This document shows positions 1-13,560 of a DNA stretch of 64,000 bases, one piece after another. The position numbers and the translations under genes were made by a program. The stretch is from Pontederia crassipes (lineage: Eukaryota > Streptophyta > Magnoliopsida > Commelinales > Pontederiaceae). Below the pieces are notes generated by a model, which was not told the DNA's origin, made no database searches, and worked only from the letters and a program-made list of their open reading frames with translations. The DNA lies in NCBI GenBank assembly GCA_030549335.1, contig CM060198.1, positions 56,677,995 to 56,741,994 on the forward strand, in the 5' to 3' direction. The first letter of the stretch is position 1. The number at the start of each line of letters is the position of its first letter.

Positions 1-1955
<1,955 letters not shown>

Positions 1956-2258
1956 AAGAAAGAAACGTGCATGCAGTTAAACGACCTTAAAAATATAATT
2001 ATTTTATTAATATAATCACATTTACTATTTAACATATACTTTAAATTAATATATATTTATTTTATTAATATAATAAGTATAATGAGTATTCTACACCCGT
2101 TCTACATCAAATGCTCTAAGTATATATTTTTCTCTTTTAAAAGTAAATACATTCTCTGTTTGGGACAATACCCACGTCAAGAGCAAAATTATTTTGTCGT
2201 TGATTCACGTTACTATGAAATATGGCTAAAAAGTATATATTGAGCACTGAATATCAAG
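1956..2258. other. Subtilase 3' flank
   Basis: AT-rich 3' untranslated and flanking sequence of the subtilase. I see no gene or clear repeat in it. Confidence 0.5.
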
Positions 2259-2263
2259 ATATG

Positions 2264-5014
2264 TGTAACACTTCAAAATTTTTCAAATTAAAAATTAATT
2301 TTTATAATTAAAATAAATTCAAAATTTAGGATTTGTTAAAGGAAAATAAAGTTTGAAAAAAAATAAAAATATAGTTAAAGAAATGATAATAAGAGGAAAA
2401 AATAAGATAAGAAAAGTTTGAGTGAGAATGAAATCGTTATTAGATAAGATGTAGGAAAAGATAATTCCAAACTAGATTATGAGTTGAAGTTATAATGAGA
2501 TTAGGGATTCAAAATTTAATTTGAATCTAATTATAAGTTTAGGGTATAAAGGGCTCATAACGAGAGTTAAGATAAAAGTTTTATGTTCAAAAATACTTAA
2601 AAGATAAAATAATATTATTTTATTACAAAAATTAAAGGATAAGAATAATAATTATTTATTTATTTACAAAATTCAGGAATAATTATAATTATGAGAGACA
2701 AAATAAAGAAAAGATAGTTAGAAGTGGATTAGGGATAAAGTTTGTTGAAGGATTGAATTATGACTCCTAATGAGGTTGAAATTAGGAATTTTAAGATAAA
2801 AATATTCGGGAAATATAATGATAATAAAATATTATTTTAATTTTGAAAATCAAGAAATAGTATTATTAATTATTTATTTAAATATGAAAAATCATGAAAA
2901 ATAAAAGACTAATTATAAATAGGAAGTATGGATAAGAGTTCTAATTAGATTAACATTTGGGAGACTTTTCCCTATAAATAGAACCCAAAAAGTCTCCTCC
3001 AACACATATTTCTCTTCTTCTCTGCTTGAAATTTTTCTTCACTCTGGGCTACGTTTTCTTCTCCCTCGGTGCGTGTGTGCGAGAGTTCAGACTGGCCATG
3101 CAATCTCGAATCTATCCTCTGTCCGACACCAACCTCATGGTTAGTCAAGTTTTGAGTTTCAGGTAGTCTAAGTTAGTGTATTTTGGATTTACTTTTGGAT
3201 ACGATTTTTTAATGAAATAGTTAAGTTATTGGATGAATTAGGATTGGTATATGTTCTCTTATGTCTCATGAATAGTTTCATATAGTTTTTATGCTGAAAG
3301 AAGTACTATAACGAAAGTTATTATAGGCCAAAGTTGACGAAAAACCACCTGAGTTCTGCTTTGGCAAAACCCGGCCCGAGTTGCCAAGAACCAGACCCAA
3401 GTTCTACGATATTTTTCAGACGCATTTTTACCAACACCGAATTCGACCCGAATTTGATGTAAACTCGGCCCGTTTTTCATGTAACTCATCTTGGGATTCA
3501 TTCGAGAGTATGAATAGATGTGTTCGGGTCTCGACCCAGCCCGCGTCAGCCCACAACTCGGCCCTAGTTCTGAAGCAGAATAGTAAAATGTATGTATGAG
3601 CATTCTGTTCGTCATTCGACCATAATGACTCGGTCTAAGTTTCATATAATCCTCGGCTTAGGTTCCATTCTAAACTATGAATAAATAATTTTGGGTTTCA
3701 ACCCCACCAACCTGACCCGCATCGGCCTACAATCGGGTCCGGGTTTCGAAGCAAAGTAAGAAAAGGAACATTTGGGCATTTCGTCGAACGTTTGATCGCG
3801 ATGATCCGGCCCGGTTTTCTAGGAAATCCGGATCGGATTTCCATGTTAGAGAAGTAAGAAAAAGAAATAGGAGTGACCCGGACCGAGCTTTTTACGTCAG
3901 CCCGAGTTCCAAGGCAGCCCATCTCGGTTTAACTATACTCGATTTGGATTCTGCACAGATTATAGATATGAGTTTGTATTTATTTGTATAGATGTCAAAT
4001 GACCTTTTTGCCCTTATATTGTCTCGTGATGAACTAAACAAATAGCTAAATAGGAAAAGATAAAAGTTGTAAAATGAAATCTTCATGTGCACTGATTGTT
4101 ATAGGCTAAAAGGTAGATATTAATAGCCTCACCATGGCAACCTCATGAGGTGGGTATTGATAGTCCCACTTTGATGAGTTTAAAAAAGCCAATAGGTGGG
4201 TATTAATAGCCCTACCATGCAACATCATGTGAGGTGAATATGGTCCATTTATGACGATTTTAAAGAAAAGATATCTTTGCGGTCTTACTTGAGTGGACAT
4301 GTGAAGCTCAAGTCTTTCGTGAGTAAGTAAATGCTTGCCTGGTTCTGATTTGATCCATCTTGACCCGATATTATAGTTACATAAAGTTGATCCATAATAA
4401 AAAAAGCCGAACTCGCATTAGGATAACTCATATAGATGTCTTAGGAATTATTTAAAGTAAAAGATATAGTGAAAAGAACAGAAAATAAGTGAATTGAAAG
4501 AATAGAAAAGAACATAACATAAAAGAGAAATAATAGAAAAAACAGAAGAGAAGAGAGTGAAAGAACATAAAGAATAGAAGTGTTTCTCATACTAAATGCT
4601 TGCCTATTTTTATTAAGTCTTCTTATCCATTTGTATTATCTTGTGTACTGAATATTTTTATACTCATGAAAATTCTATTTTCCTGTGTTGAATTCCATAG
4701 TTAGTTGAACAGAAAAATAAGGATGAATGCATGTGCAACAACAATGTTCATAGTGATGTAAAAATGCACATGAAAGTTGAATTAATTAGAACTCCTGTAA
4801 TTATATGATGTAAAGTTAAGTTATTTTTGGATGACTATTAGGAAATAATAGATAGAAAGAAAAGTCGCTTTCGCACTCTGTTAAAGAAAGATGAATAGTT
4901 ATTTAGTGTTCGTTATATATAAGAAACGTCCAAGAAGAATGAAGTGTAGGTAAATGCGGATCAAAATAAGTTCAAACATCACGTGACAGGAGGGTAAAAT
5001 TTTGAGACGTTACA
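2264..5014. mobile_element. Solo LTR (fossil of a long-LTR retrotransposon, probably Ty3/gypsy)
   Basis: The 2751-bp block begins TGTAACACTTCAAAATTTT and ends AAAATTTTGAGACGTTACA, so it has TG...CA inverted ends. It is flanked by a perfect 5-bp target duplication, ATATG (2259-2263 and 5015-5019). An LTR-type promoter is visible, with a TATAAATA box at 2973-2980 followed by a pyrimidine-rich leader. No gag or pol coding is present, so it is a solo LTR left by recombination between two LTRs. The family is inferred from length and ends only. Confidence 0.75.
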
Positions 5015-5019
5015 ATATG

Positions 5020-5337
5020 TGTATGAATTAAGTATATAATAATAAAATAAAATCTAAAATAACTATGACATTTAACGGAGCAAAAAACGAAAAGGAAAAA
5101 GAGATGGTGTTGTTTTTACATTGTATATTTGTGAATAACGTGAATAGAAGGTTAACTAGCTAAAGTGAATTCATAAGGTTATATTACAACTTCACCATCC
5201 ATGAATAGAGGGTGAATCAACTACCTTCTAAACAAACTTCTTATATAATGTGACAACCACGTCTCCATCTTGCACCCACCTCAACGTGAGGTGCAACCTA
5301 TGGAGATTACTGCTTATAATATTGGCCTCAAATTTGT
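5020..5337. other. Gene-free AT-rich spacer
   Basis: Sequence between the solo LTR and the hAT-like element. I see no coding or repeat signal in it. Confidence 0.4.
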
Positions 5338-5345
5338 ATCCTATT

Positions 5346-6026
5346 CAATGTTATAACAATCGTCAACTCATTTAATCACAAATCAAAGATTGGTCCAATC
5401 CGAATTATGTGAAAAATTGAAAATGGAAAAAAAAAATCGATTCAACAGTAAAATCAGTTCAATCGTTGAATAGGAAAAACTCATGTTCAACTTTAAAAGC
5501 GATAAAAATAAAAAAAATAAAGGCAAATAGGAAATAAAAAGTTAGAAATGAAAGTAAAAAAAGTGGGAATGTATTTAAATTAAGAATATGTGAAAATTTA
5601 AAAATAAAATAAATATGTAAACTTAATAGGGAGAGAAGAATTAATGAAAATAGAAAAAGGAAGGTATTAAAATGAAAGTAAAGAAAAAAATATAAGGAAG
5701 TAGCGTGAATATGACTAAATAAATTAATATACTATCATATTGTAGAATAAATAAAAGAATTAATATGCTATACCAATACCAAAAATTTTAAGTCTTTTTA
5801 TGTAAATTAAATTAATATATGTTTATTATATTTTATTATGAATTATAAACTATGATTTAACTTTTTTATTCATTATATAATATTGTTTATTGTTTATATA
5901 TTTAAAATTATTATAAAAATTATTATTTTAATAAAATTTGGTTGAACTCGATTGAATATGATTCAATTGATTCAACCATAATGCAATTGATCGGATCGGA
6001 TCACCTATCCGATTTTTAAAACATTG
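5346..6026 (-). mobile_element. Non-autonomous hAT-like element, copy A
   Basis: This 681-bp element has ends CAATGTT...AACATTG and a perfect 8-bp target duplication, ATCCTATT (5338-5345 and 6027-6034), as hAT insertions make. The interior is AT-rich and non-coding. It is the reverse-orientation relative of the element at 54152-55064: the two share a long identical tract, 5821-5846 here against about 54311-54337 there, and the same terminal region of GATCGGATCGGATCA type followed by a poly-T/A run. Confidence 0.7.
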
Positions 6027-6174
6027 ATCCTATTTGATTTGTTATTATAACAACAATTGAACTACGAACTTATCCTAGCCATTGATTTACTTTCTCTTCA
6101 GTGTCGGTGGATTCTCTCCGCACCAGTTCATATTTTATATTTTCTGGATATAAAACCCATAGATTTTCTAAAAG

Positions 6175-6855
6175 AATATGTAACTTCACACTATTTTTCA
6201 TTAGGGTCTTTCTATTAATGCCTACTACACGGAGACATATTCTATCTCGGATGATATTGAAATCTTTCGTAACGTATATTATTTAACTCCATGTGACTGC
6301 ATGTTTAATCATAAATATCTATATATCTAATAAATGACAGCATTGCAGAAGAAGATGTGATGAAAGTCAAGCTTTCACTGCGCCAAAGGAGTTGTTGTAT
6401 TGAGTAATAGAGGGTGGGAGTTTGGGGTGGAGTGAATAGTATCTCTTTATCGTTTAAATAAAGATATCGAATTCAAATTTTTATGAATGTAAAAAATATT
6501 TATTGGGAGTCTCACTTGTTATAGTCAAGCATGCTGTCTGGGGCGACACCAGAATAATCGGACTCCATCGTGGGTCGAGATTCCAACTCGTGATCAGTGC
6601 GCATAACTCTTAGCGCCAACTGAGTTGGATGATCGATGCCGCTTCCCAGACAAAATGATATCCATTCAATTGCTAACTATCAGCTTGACATCCAATTGTC
6701 ACCGAAAAAATAAAGAGAGGCTGTTCCTAATTATCAGCTTGACATCCATTCAATTGCTAACAAGATATATAATTCTATCATGATGAGTATGGTTACACTC
6801 CTACCCATTGCATCCTTATCTTCCAGAGGACCAAGCATGATCAGTTTATCCAGCG
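6175..6855 (+). pseudogene. Decayed duplicate of the subtilase, middle part
   Basis: The sequence follows the first subtilase copy from the end of its first intron (compare 6175-6300 with about 370-520), through the PA-domain exon, to the SSRGP region at 6820-6845. It is full of small indels and stops in all frames. A SINE-like insert sits at about 6410-6655, and a CACTA element interrupts the copy at 6856. A short stretch containing ATCAGCTTGACATCCA is present twice (about 6680 and 6738), a local duplication. This is a dead tandem copy. Confidence 0.75.
6410..6655 (-). mobile_element. tRNA-derived SINE-like element, copy 1
   Basis: On the minus strand the element starts with a tRNA-like head. 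An A-box-like CAACTCAGTTGGCGCTAAG lies near 6613-6631, and a B-box-like GTTGGAATCTCGACC lies near 6569-6583. A body and a CACCCCAAACTCCCA tail end follow near 6410. It interrupts the second subtilase copy. A diverged relative lies at about 55130-55370. I could not fix the target duplication, so the borders are approximate. Confidence 0.5.
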
Positions 6856-8187
6856 CACTACTAGAAATATGGGAATTACAGATGATTTTGACCGTCTGTA
6901 ATTTTCTCGAAAATCGTCGAAAATAACGTTTCCGATGATTTTTTCGACGGAATCGATTCCGCATCTCAAATCAATTTCTGACAATTGGGAAAGAAATGTC
7001 AGAAATTTTGACAAATTTCAACGGTCACGACCGTCGATATTTGCGGCGGTCGACGAAACTATTTACCGCCAAAAATTTCGGCGGTCATCGCGCGACCGCC
7101 AAAATTTCGACGATCAAAACCTTCACAAAGAATTTTTATAATATAAAAAAATTAGTCGGCCGACAGCCAGATTCGACCGCCAGGCGGCCAACGCTAGAGG
7201 TCGAGATCCGGCCGACAACGGTCGAGCGGCCGGATCTAGCCGCCGAGTTCGGTCGAGCGGCTGGATCGGCCGCCTGCGGCCGGATCCGACCGCCACCGGC
7301 CGAATCCGAACGCCCGCGGCCAGATCCAGCCGCTGGGGGCTGAATCCGAACGCCAACGATGGGATCCGGCTGCTAGCGGCGAGATCCGGCCGCCCGACGG
7401 TCCGGGCCGGGGAGAGAGAGAGCCGGCGGGAGAGGGTCGCCAGTGGTCGACGCTTGTCGTCCGATCAGAGGCTCGTCGGCTGAGAGAGGGAGAGGGAGAT
7501 GGAGAGAGAGAAAGAGGAGAGGAGTGAGAGAGGAGAGGAGGAAAGAAATAAGGGGTATTATATATATATAGGTGGAAAGATGAGAAAGCAGAAAAATGAA
7601 AAAAAAGTAGGATAACGAAGTTTTAATTATCGACGACTCTGGCCGTCGGAAAAGCAAATATTAATTATTTTTAAAGTTATCAAAAGTTGTGATCGTCAAA
7701 AATTATTTAATTATAAAAATAAAATACTATATATAGTTATATATAATATTTATTTTTATTTTACCGATAATTTGAACAATCGCTAATTATTACCGATAGT
7801 CGGAACCGTCAAAAATTACGACGGTTTGGACTGTCGCTAATTATATTAATAAAATACTCCTCATATTATATTATTATACACTTACCGACGGTTACGATCA
7901 TCAAAAATTACGACGGATTTTGTGACGGATGGATATCCGTCGAAAATATTGATGTTCCTAATCGTCAAAAAATAAAATAATAATATAATAAATTACATAA
8001 TTTATTATTTTTATTTAGAAAAGTCGTCGAAAATTACGACGGATGGATATCCGTCGAAAATATCGACGTTCTTAATCATCAAAAAATAAAATAATAATAT
8101 AATAAATTATATAATTTATTATTTTTATTTCTGACGATTGTAACCGTCGGAAATTGTCCGTCGAAAAATGATAATTTTCTTGTAGTG
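6856..8187. mobile_element. Non-autonomous CACTA element inside the subtilase pseudogene
   Basis: The 1332-bp element begins CACTACTAGAAA and ends TTTTCTTGTAGTG. The 3-bp flanks are GCG and ACG, a near match. Subterminal regions carry many copies of CGTCGAAAATTACGACGG-type motifs, and a roughly 110-bp unit is tandemly doubled at 7905-8130. The centre (about 7150-7450) is very GC-rich, with repeated GATCCGGCCGCC-like words. No transposase is present. Confidence 0.75.
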
Positions 8188-8525
8188 ACGATTCCATGTG
8201 AGGGTCACGCCTTTCCCAAGTTGCAACGGTGTCGTCATCAGTTTATCTAGGCTTTCTGATGATGAAATAAATTCACACGATGACAGCATTTTCAGAGAAT
8301 CTTGTCATGCGAATGTGTGTTGCGGATTCCATCTGTCCTAAAATAGTGGTGTAAAGATGTCAACTGCACAAGACTTAGAGGTTGTTGGCGTGTTGGATCA
8401 TCAGGCTCCTTGGTGTAGTTCTCTCCATATTTTCTTTGGTTTCACCGGCCCTCATGGATTCCGACCTTATGGAGTTTGTCTCCATCCTCCGGTGAGCCTT
8501 GCAGTTGGACATGCCCAATTCTGCC
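8188..8525. other. Unassigned sequence between CACTA and subtilase 3' remnant
   Basis: I could not match this stretch to the first subtilase copy or to a known element. There is no convincing open frame. Confidence 0.35.
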
Positions 8526-8960
8526 GCACTCTATGACACCGATAGGAACAGAAATGCTAAACCTAGCATGGACACCTTTTCCCAGCCTTGTGTTTGGTGC
8601 TGACATAGACGATTACATATTTATGCTATGTTGCCAAGGTTATCATAAAAAAACTATTAGGGCTACAACGCGTGGTGAGACTTTCAACTGCATAGATGAC
8701 TTTCTTGAGATATCCTTCCATAGTCATCAATATGGATGAAAAGAATAATTATAAGGAGTTCAAGAGGACGGTAACGAACATGACAATGGCATCAAGGTAT
8801 CGGTGGAGCCCAAAGCGGATTTCAAGTTTACAAAATTGGGGGAAAGAGCAAAGTTTGGTGGCTTTGGTCTCAACAACATTGCGGCTAAGACAAAATTTCT
8901 TGGCATTGGCTGTGTTGATCTTAAATGATTGGCAAACATCGAGTTAAGTTTTGAATTGTC
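8526..8960 (+). pseudogene. Decayed duplicate of the subtilase, last-exon remnant
   Basis: The sequence parallels 1470-1945 of the first copy: MLNxAxxPFPxLVF, then DDYIFMLCCQGYH, TTRGETFNC and the RTVTN segment. The frame changes near 8700 and again near 8790. It is the 3' end of the dead tandem copy, beyond the CACTA insertion. Confidence 0.75.
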
Positions 8961-9447
8961 AGTTAGAAGAAGAAAAATATGCAGATGCCGTTAAACAACC
9001 TTCACATTAATTACTTACCTAGTGCACTCCGGCTAATTACTTATTTTATGGCAGAGGATGCTTCACGCATTTCTTTTATTTTATGGCTTATGTGTATGCT
9101 TCACGCATCTCTCTCTCACACACATATGGTATCACCTCCTCCTCCCCTCTTCTTCGCACCTTCAACATGACCAACGAGTCCATGGGCGGTGAACGTTCCA
9201 CAGCCTCAAGGCCAAGACCAACTTCTCCTACTCGGACTCTGCCCCACGGGTGTCGGGACCGTCCCTTCGAACCCGAACAACAGCACGGTGGAGTCCTCCA
9301 CCCCTTCCCTGCCTCACTGTTGTCATCACCCCTCCCTCTGACTTTAGATCTCGAGCTCTCCCACCCTACCTCTCGTTTGCCCTTTTCCCACTATGACTTT
9401 TCAATCGCCGCCCCTGCTTTTCATAAAATTGTATATGCACTCTAATA
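8961..9447. other. Spacer before the copia fossil
   Basis: It contains a short CT/CA-rich stretch (about 9100-9170) and a C-rich stretch to about 9400. No gene is recognised. Confidence 0.35.
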
Positions 9448-12126
9448 TAGTCAGGATACTCCACAGCAGAATGGAATGACAGAACGAATGAACATGACAC
9501 TTCTAGAAAGGGCAAGGTGCATGCTCTCTAATGCTGGTCTGAATAGGACATTCTGGACTGAAGTTATTAACACAACTTGCTACTTGGTGAATCGAAGTCT
9601 AGCAACTGCGATTGATCTTAAGACTCCAACTGAGGTATGGTCAAGAAATCCTGCTGATTATATTAATGTAAAAGTTTTTTTGTTGTCCAGCATACAATCA
9701 CATAAGTGAAGGGAAGTTGGAGCCAAGGGCAAAAAAAGAAGTGTTCGTGAGATATGGTGTAGGAGTGAAGGGCTACAGAATCTGATCTCCTTTAGAACAC
9801 AAAGCCATCCACAGTAGAAGCGTGACTTTTGATGAAGTATCAATGCTTCAGTTGAAAATGGAGGCTGAAGAAAGTGTTAGTAAACAGATGGAGGTTGAAA
9901 TTATGCCAACTGGGGATGATGCTAAAGGATCACATCAAAAAGCAGAATCAGAACATGAATAATCTGATGAGCAACCAGAAGAGGAGTCAATTGCTATCAA
10001 ACATTCTCGTAGAGAAATGAGTCCTCCTAAGCGATATGACTTCGAGGACATGATTGCTTATGCACTGTAAGTAGCTGAAGAGGTGGAATTCTTGGAACCA
10101 TCCTCTTATAAGGATGTCATCACATGTGTCGAATCTAAACAATGGATCTCAGGAATAAAATAAAATCTAAACAATAGGTGAGAAAATAAAATATCTTCAC
10201 AAGAATCAGACTTGGGAACTGATCAAGTTGCCTAAAGGTAAAAAGATCGTTAGTTGTAAATGAATCTTCAAGAAGAAAACTAAAATTTGAGAAGTTGAAG
10301 ACACAAGATATAAAGCACGACTGATTGCTAAATGTTATAGTTAGAAAGAAAGTGTGGACTACAATAAAATATTTTTACCTATTGTCAGACATACTTTTAT
10401 TAGGGTGTTGTTTGCTCTTGTAGTATATCAGAATCTAGAGCTTGAGCAACTAGATGTGAAAACTGCTTGGAGAACTTGAAGAAGACATTCTTATGAGCCA
10501 GCCGGAGGGATTCTCCATTCCAGAAAAGGAGAATCAAGTTTGTACACTGAAGGAATTTTTGTATGGCTTGAAGCAGTCTCTCAAATAATGATACAAGAGG
10601 TTTGATAATTTCATGATCAGTAAGGGATTCTGTTGAAGTCCCGATGATTGTTGTGTATATCACAAGAAGGTGAAGGACGACTCCACCATCTATTTGCTCT
10701 TGTATGTTGATGATATAGTCATTGCTGCTAGAGACATGACAGACATTCAAAATTTGAAAAAGTTCCTCCAGTGTAGAATTTGACATGAAAGATCTTAGTG
10801 CAACACAAAAAATTTGGGGGATGAAAATTCTAAAAGATCGCGCACAGCGTAAACTCTTCTTATCTCAGAAAAGTTATATTAAGAAGATTTTATCTAGTTT
10901 TAGAATATTTGGAGTGAAGCTTTTGAATACTCCATCAGCTACAAATGTTCATCTCTCTGTTGCCTTTGTACCAAAATCAGAAGTAGAGAAGGAGTACATG
11001 TCTCGGGTTTCATATGCTAGTGCAGTTGGAAGTCTGATGTATGCCATGGTTTGCACAAGATCGGACATTGCTCATGCAGTCAGTGCTATCAGCAAGTTCA
11101 TGAGCGATCCAGAAAAAGAACATTGGCAAGCAGTGAAGCGAATCTTTTGATATCTGAGAGGAACAACTGATATTGGCCTCATCTACAGAAGTGATAAAAA
11201 GTGTTTAGTTGCAGGATACTCAAATTTAGATTATGCTGAAGATGTTGATGGAAGACGATCACATGCTATGTCTTCACTTTAGGCAGTTCGATTATTAGTT
11301 GGAAGGCCACACTTTAACCATCAATTATATTATCTACTACAGAAACTGAATACATGGCATTGACAGAAGTTGTCAAGGAAGGCATCTCATTAAAAGGTAT
11401 AGTTAGAGATCTTGGATTACATCAAGAGCAAGCTATAGTGCATTGTGACAGTCTGAGTGCAATATGTTTAGCCAAGGATCAAGTGCATCATGAAAGAACC
11501 AAATACATTGATGTCAAGTATCACTTCATCCACATTGAGAAGAGGATCAAGGTGAAGAAGATTGACACTGAAGATAATCCAACTGATATGTTCACCAAAT
11601 CTGTTTCTCATGATAAATTTCAGTATTGCTTGGGCTTCCTTAACATCAATACTTGATAATAATCCTAATATGGGACTAGCGGTAGCGTGGCATGGTATTG
11701 AATTTCTTTTTGTGTTCTGAAAATGATTCAAATCAAGGTGAAGATTTATTGATAATGCCTTGAATCTAAACCTAGTTGTAATCCTTTGTGGTACCTCTAT
11801 ATAGTCAGGCGCTTCAGTAAATTTCTCCTATGACGAAAATTTTTAGAAGTATTCTGTATGTGATTCGGAATTAATTTATTTTCTTATCACGAGATATGTG
11901 TCCTATTTGAGGGGGATTAATTTAGAGTTTTAATCAGTTTGTAATTCCTAACATCTGTAAAAAGAAGTGCCTATATAAATTTCATGATGGCTAGGTTATT
12001 TTATATCCTTGTAATTATCATTATTCCATAGCAAAGGGAGTCACCGCTTTCTGAAGACGTAACTCAACTTACGGTGAACCTCATAAATATCTGTATTCGT
12101 ACGATCTCTCTCGCCCTCTTTTCGTA

Positions 12127-12129
<3 letters not shown>
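9448..12129 (+). mobile_element. Ty1/copia retrotransposon fossil, 5'-truncated
   Basis: The order is copia-like: the C-terminal part of integrase (QQNGMTER, then FWTE and TCYLVNRS) from about 9450, reverse transcriptase with its YVDD box near 10,700, and RNase H (HCDSLSAICLAKD, KYIDVKYHFI) to about 11,656. A GAGGGGGAT polypurine tract lies near 11,910, and a probable 3' LTR of about 200 bp runs from about 11,920 to 12,129. The 5' LTR, gag and protease are missing. The coding part is broken in several places. With a single LTR the age cannot be estimated from LTR divergence, but the decay suggests an old copy. Confidence 0.8.

Positions 12130-12209
<80 letters not shown>
12127..12209. repeat. 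(AC)n-(AT)n compound microsatellite
   Basis: An AC run from about 12127 to 12147 passes directly into an AT run ending at 12209, at the outer border of the copia fossil. Confidence 0.95.
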
Positions 12210-12211
<2 letters not shown>

Positions 12212-12289
12212 CCATTGAATAAAAATCATAGCTCCTTCATTCACTACTTGTCATATTTATAACTTAAACAGTTTTATGATAAAAGCATC

Positions 12290-13560
12290 TATATCCATAT
12301 ATCATATAAAGCCATGCTTCATAACAAATTTGTAATTATAGTGAGAAGCTCTCTCTCCTTTCATTATTCATCTTTTCTTTTTTTAGAATTTTTGATATTT
12401 TTCATTAAAATATTAGCAAATTAATATTAAAGATAGCAATTAGTTAATGCAATCATTTATTAATCAACATTAAAATTGTAAGTCATCATAACATTTGACT
12501 ATTCATATTTCATAGAATTTATGTATTACAAAAGTTAAACTTTATTTAATAAAAAATAAATTGCCAATAAAAATATGTTACTTTTTAAAAATCAAATGTC
12601 ATATTAGTATCATATATTTTTACTTTATTATTTTCTTTTTTGAATTTTTTTCTAAGAAAATATTAGTAAATTAATATGAAAATTAGCAATTAGTTAATGC
12701 ACAATCATTTTGAATTTACTAGTATTTTATTTTTTGTAGAATATTTAATTTTTTCATGAAACTTTTAGCAAATTAATATTAAATATAGTAATTAGTTAAT
12801 GTAATCATTTATTATCAACATTAAAAATTTAAGTTATCATAACATTTGACTATTCATATTCCATAAAATTTATATATTACAAAAGATAAACTTTATTTAA
12901 TAAAAATATATTTCCAATAAAAATATGTTACTTTTTAAAATTCAGATGACATATTAGTAACATTTTTTTTACTTTATGATTTTCTTTTTTAATTTTTATT
13001 AAGAAAATATTAGTAAATTAATATTAAATATATCAATTAGCTAATGCAATCATTTATTAATCAACAATAAAGTTGTAAGTTAACATAAGATCTGACTAAC
13101 TTTTTAAAATTTATGATTTTACTCGTTGAATCTATATCTATATCTATATCTATATCTATGTATAATATAAAACCATGCTTCATAACAATTTGTAATTATA
13201 GTGAGGAGATCTCTCCTTTCACCATTCATGCTTGTTTTTAGAATTTTTGAACTTTTTACTAGAAAATATTAGCAAATTAATATTAAAGATAGTAATTAGT
13301 TAATGCAATCATTTATTAATTAATATTAAAATTGTAAATTATTAGCATTTGACTATTCATACTCCATAACATTTATATATTACAAAAGTTAAACTTTATT
13401 TAATAAAAAATAAATTGCTAATAAAAATATGTTACTTTTTAAAAATCAAATGTCATATTAGGATCATACTTTTCTATTTTATGATTTTCTTTTTTGAATT
13501 TTTTCTAAGAAAATATTAGTAAATTAATATGAAAAATAGCAATTAAATTGTGTAAATTGT
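12290..13560. repeat. AT-rich diverged tandem repeat array
   Basis: A core reading roughly AATTAATATTAAAGATAGCA, followed by TTAGTTAATGCAATC, recurs near 12411, 12664, 12772, 13009, 13268 and 13517, mostly 240-260 bp apart. The flanking blocks recur with it: TTACAAAAGTTAAACTTTA, then the ATATGTTACTTTTTAAAA block. A longer leader with CCATGCTTCATAACAA at about 12,300 returns at about 13,170. Confidence 0.7.

Noticed and set aside
6560-6640. Possible tRNA gene on the minus strand (A- and B-box-like motifs)
   Set aside because: No acceptor stem or anticodon arm can be drawn, and a longer body follows. It is better explained as the head of a SINE.
10400-10786. 128-codon minus-strand frame
   Set aside because: Antisense to the reverse-transcriptase part of the copia fossil.
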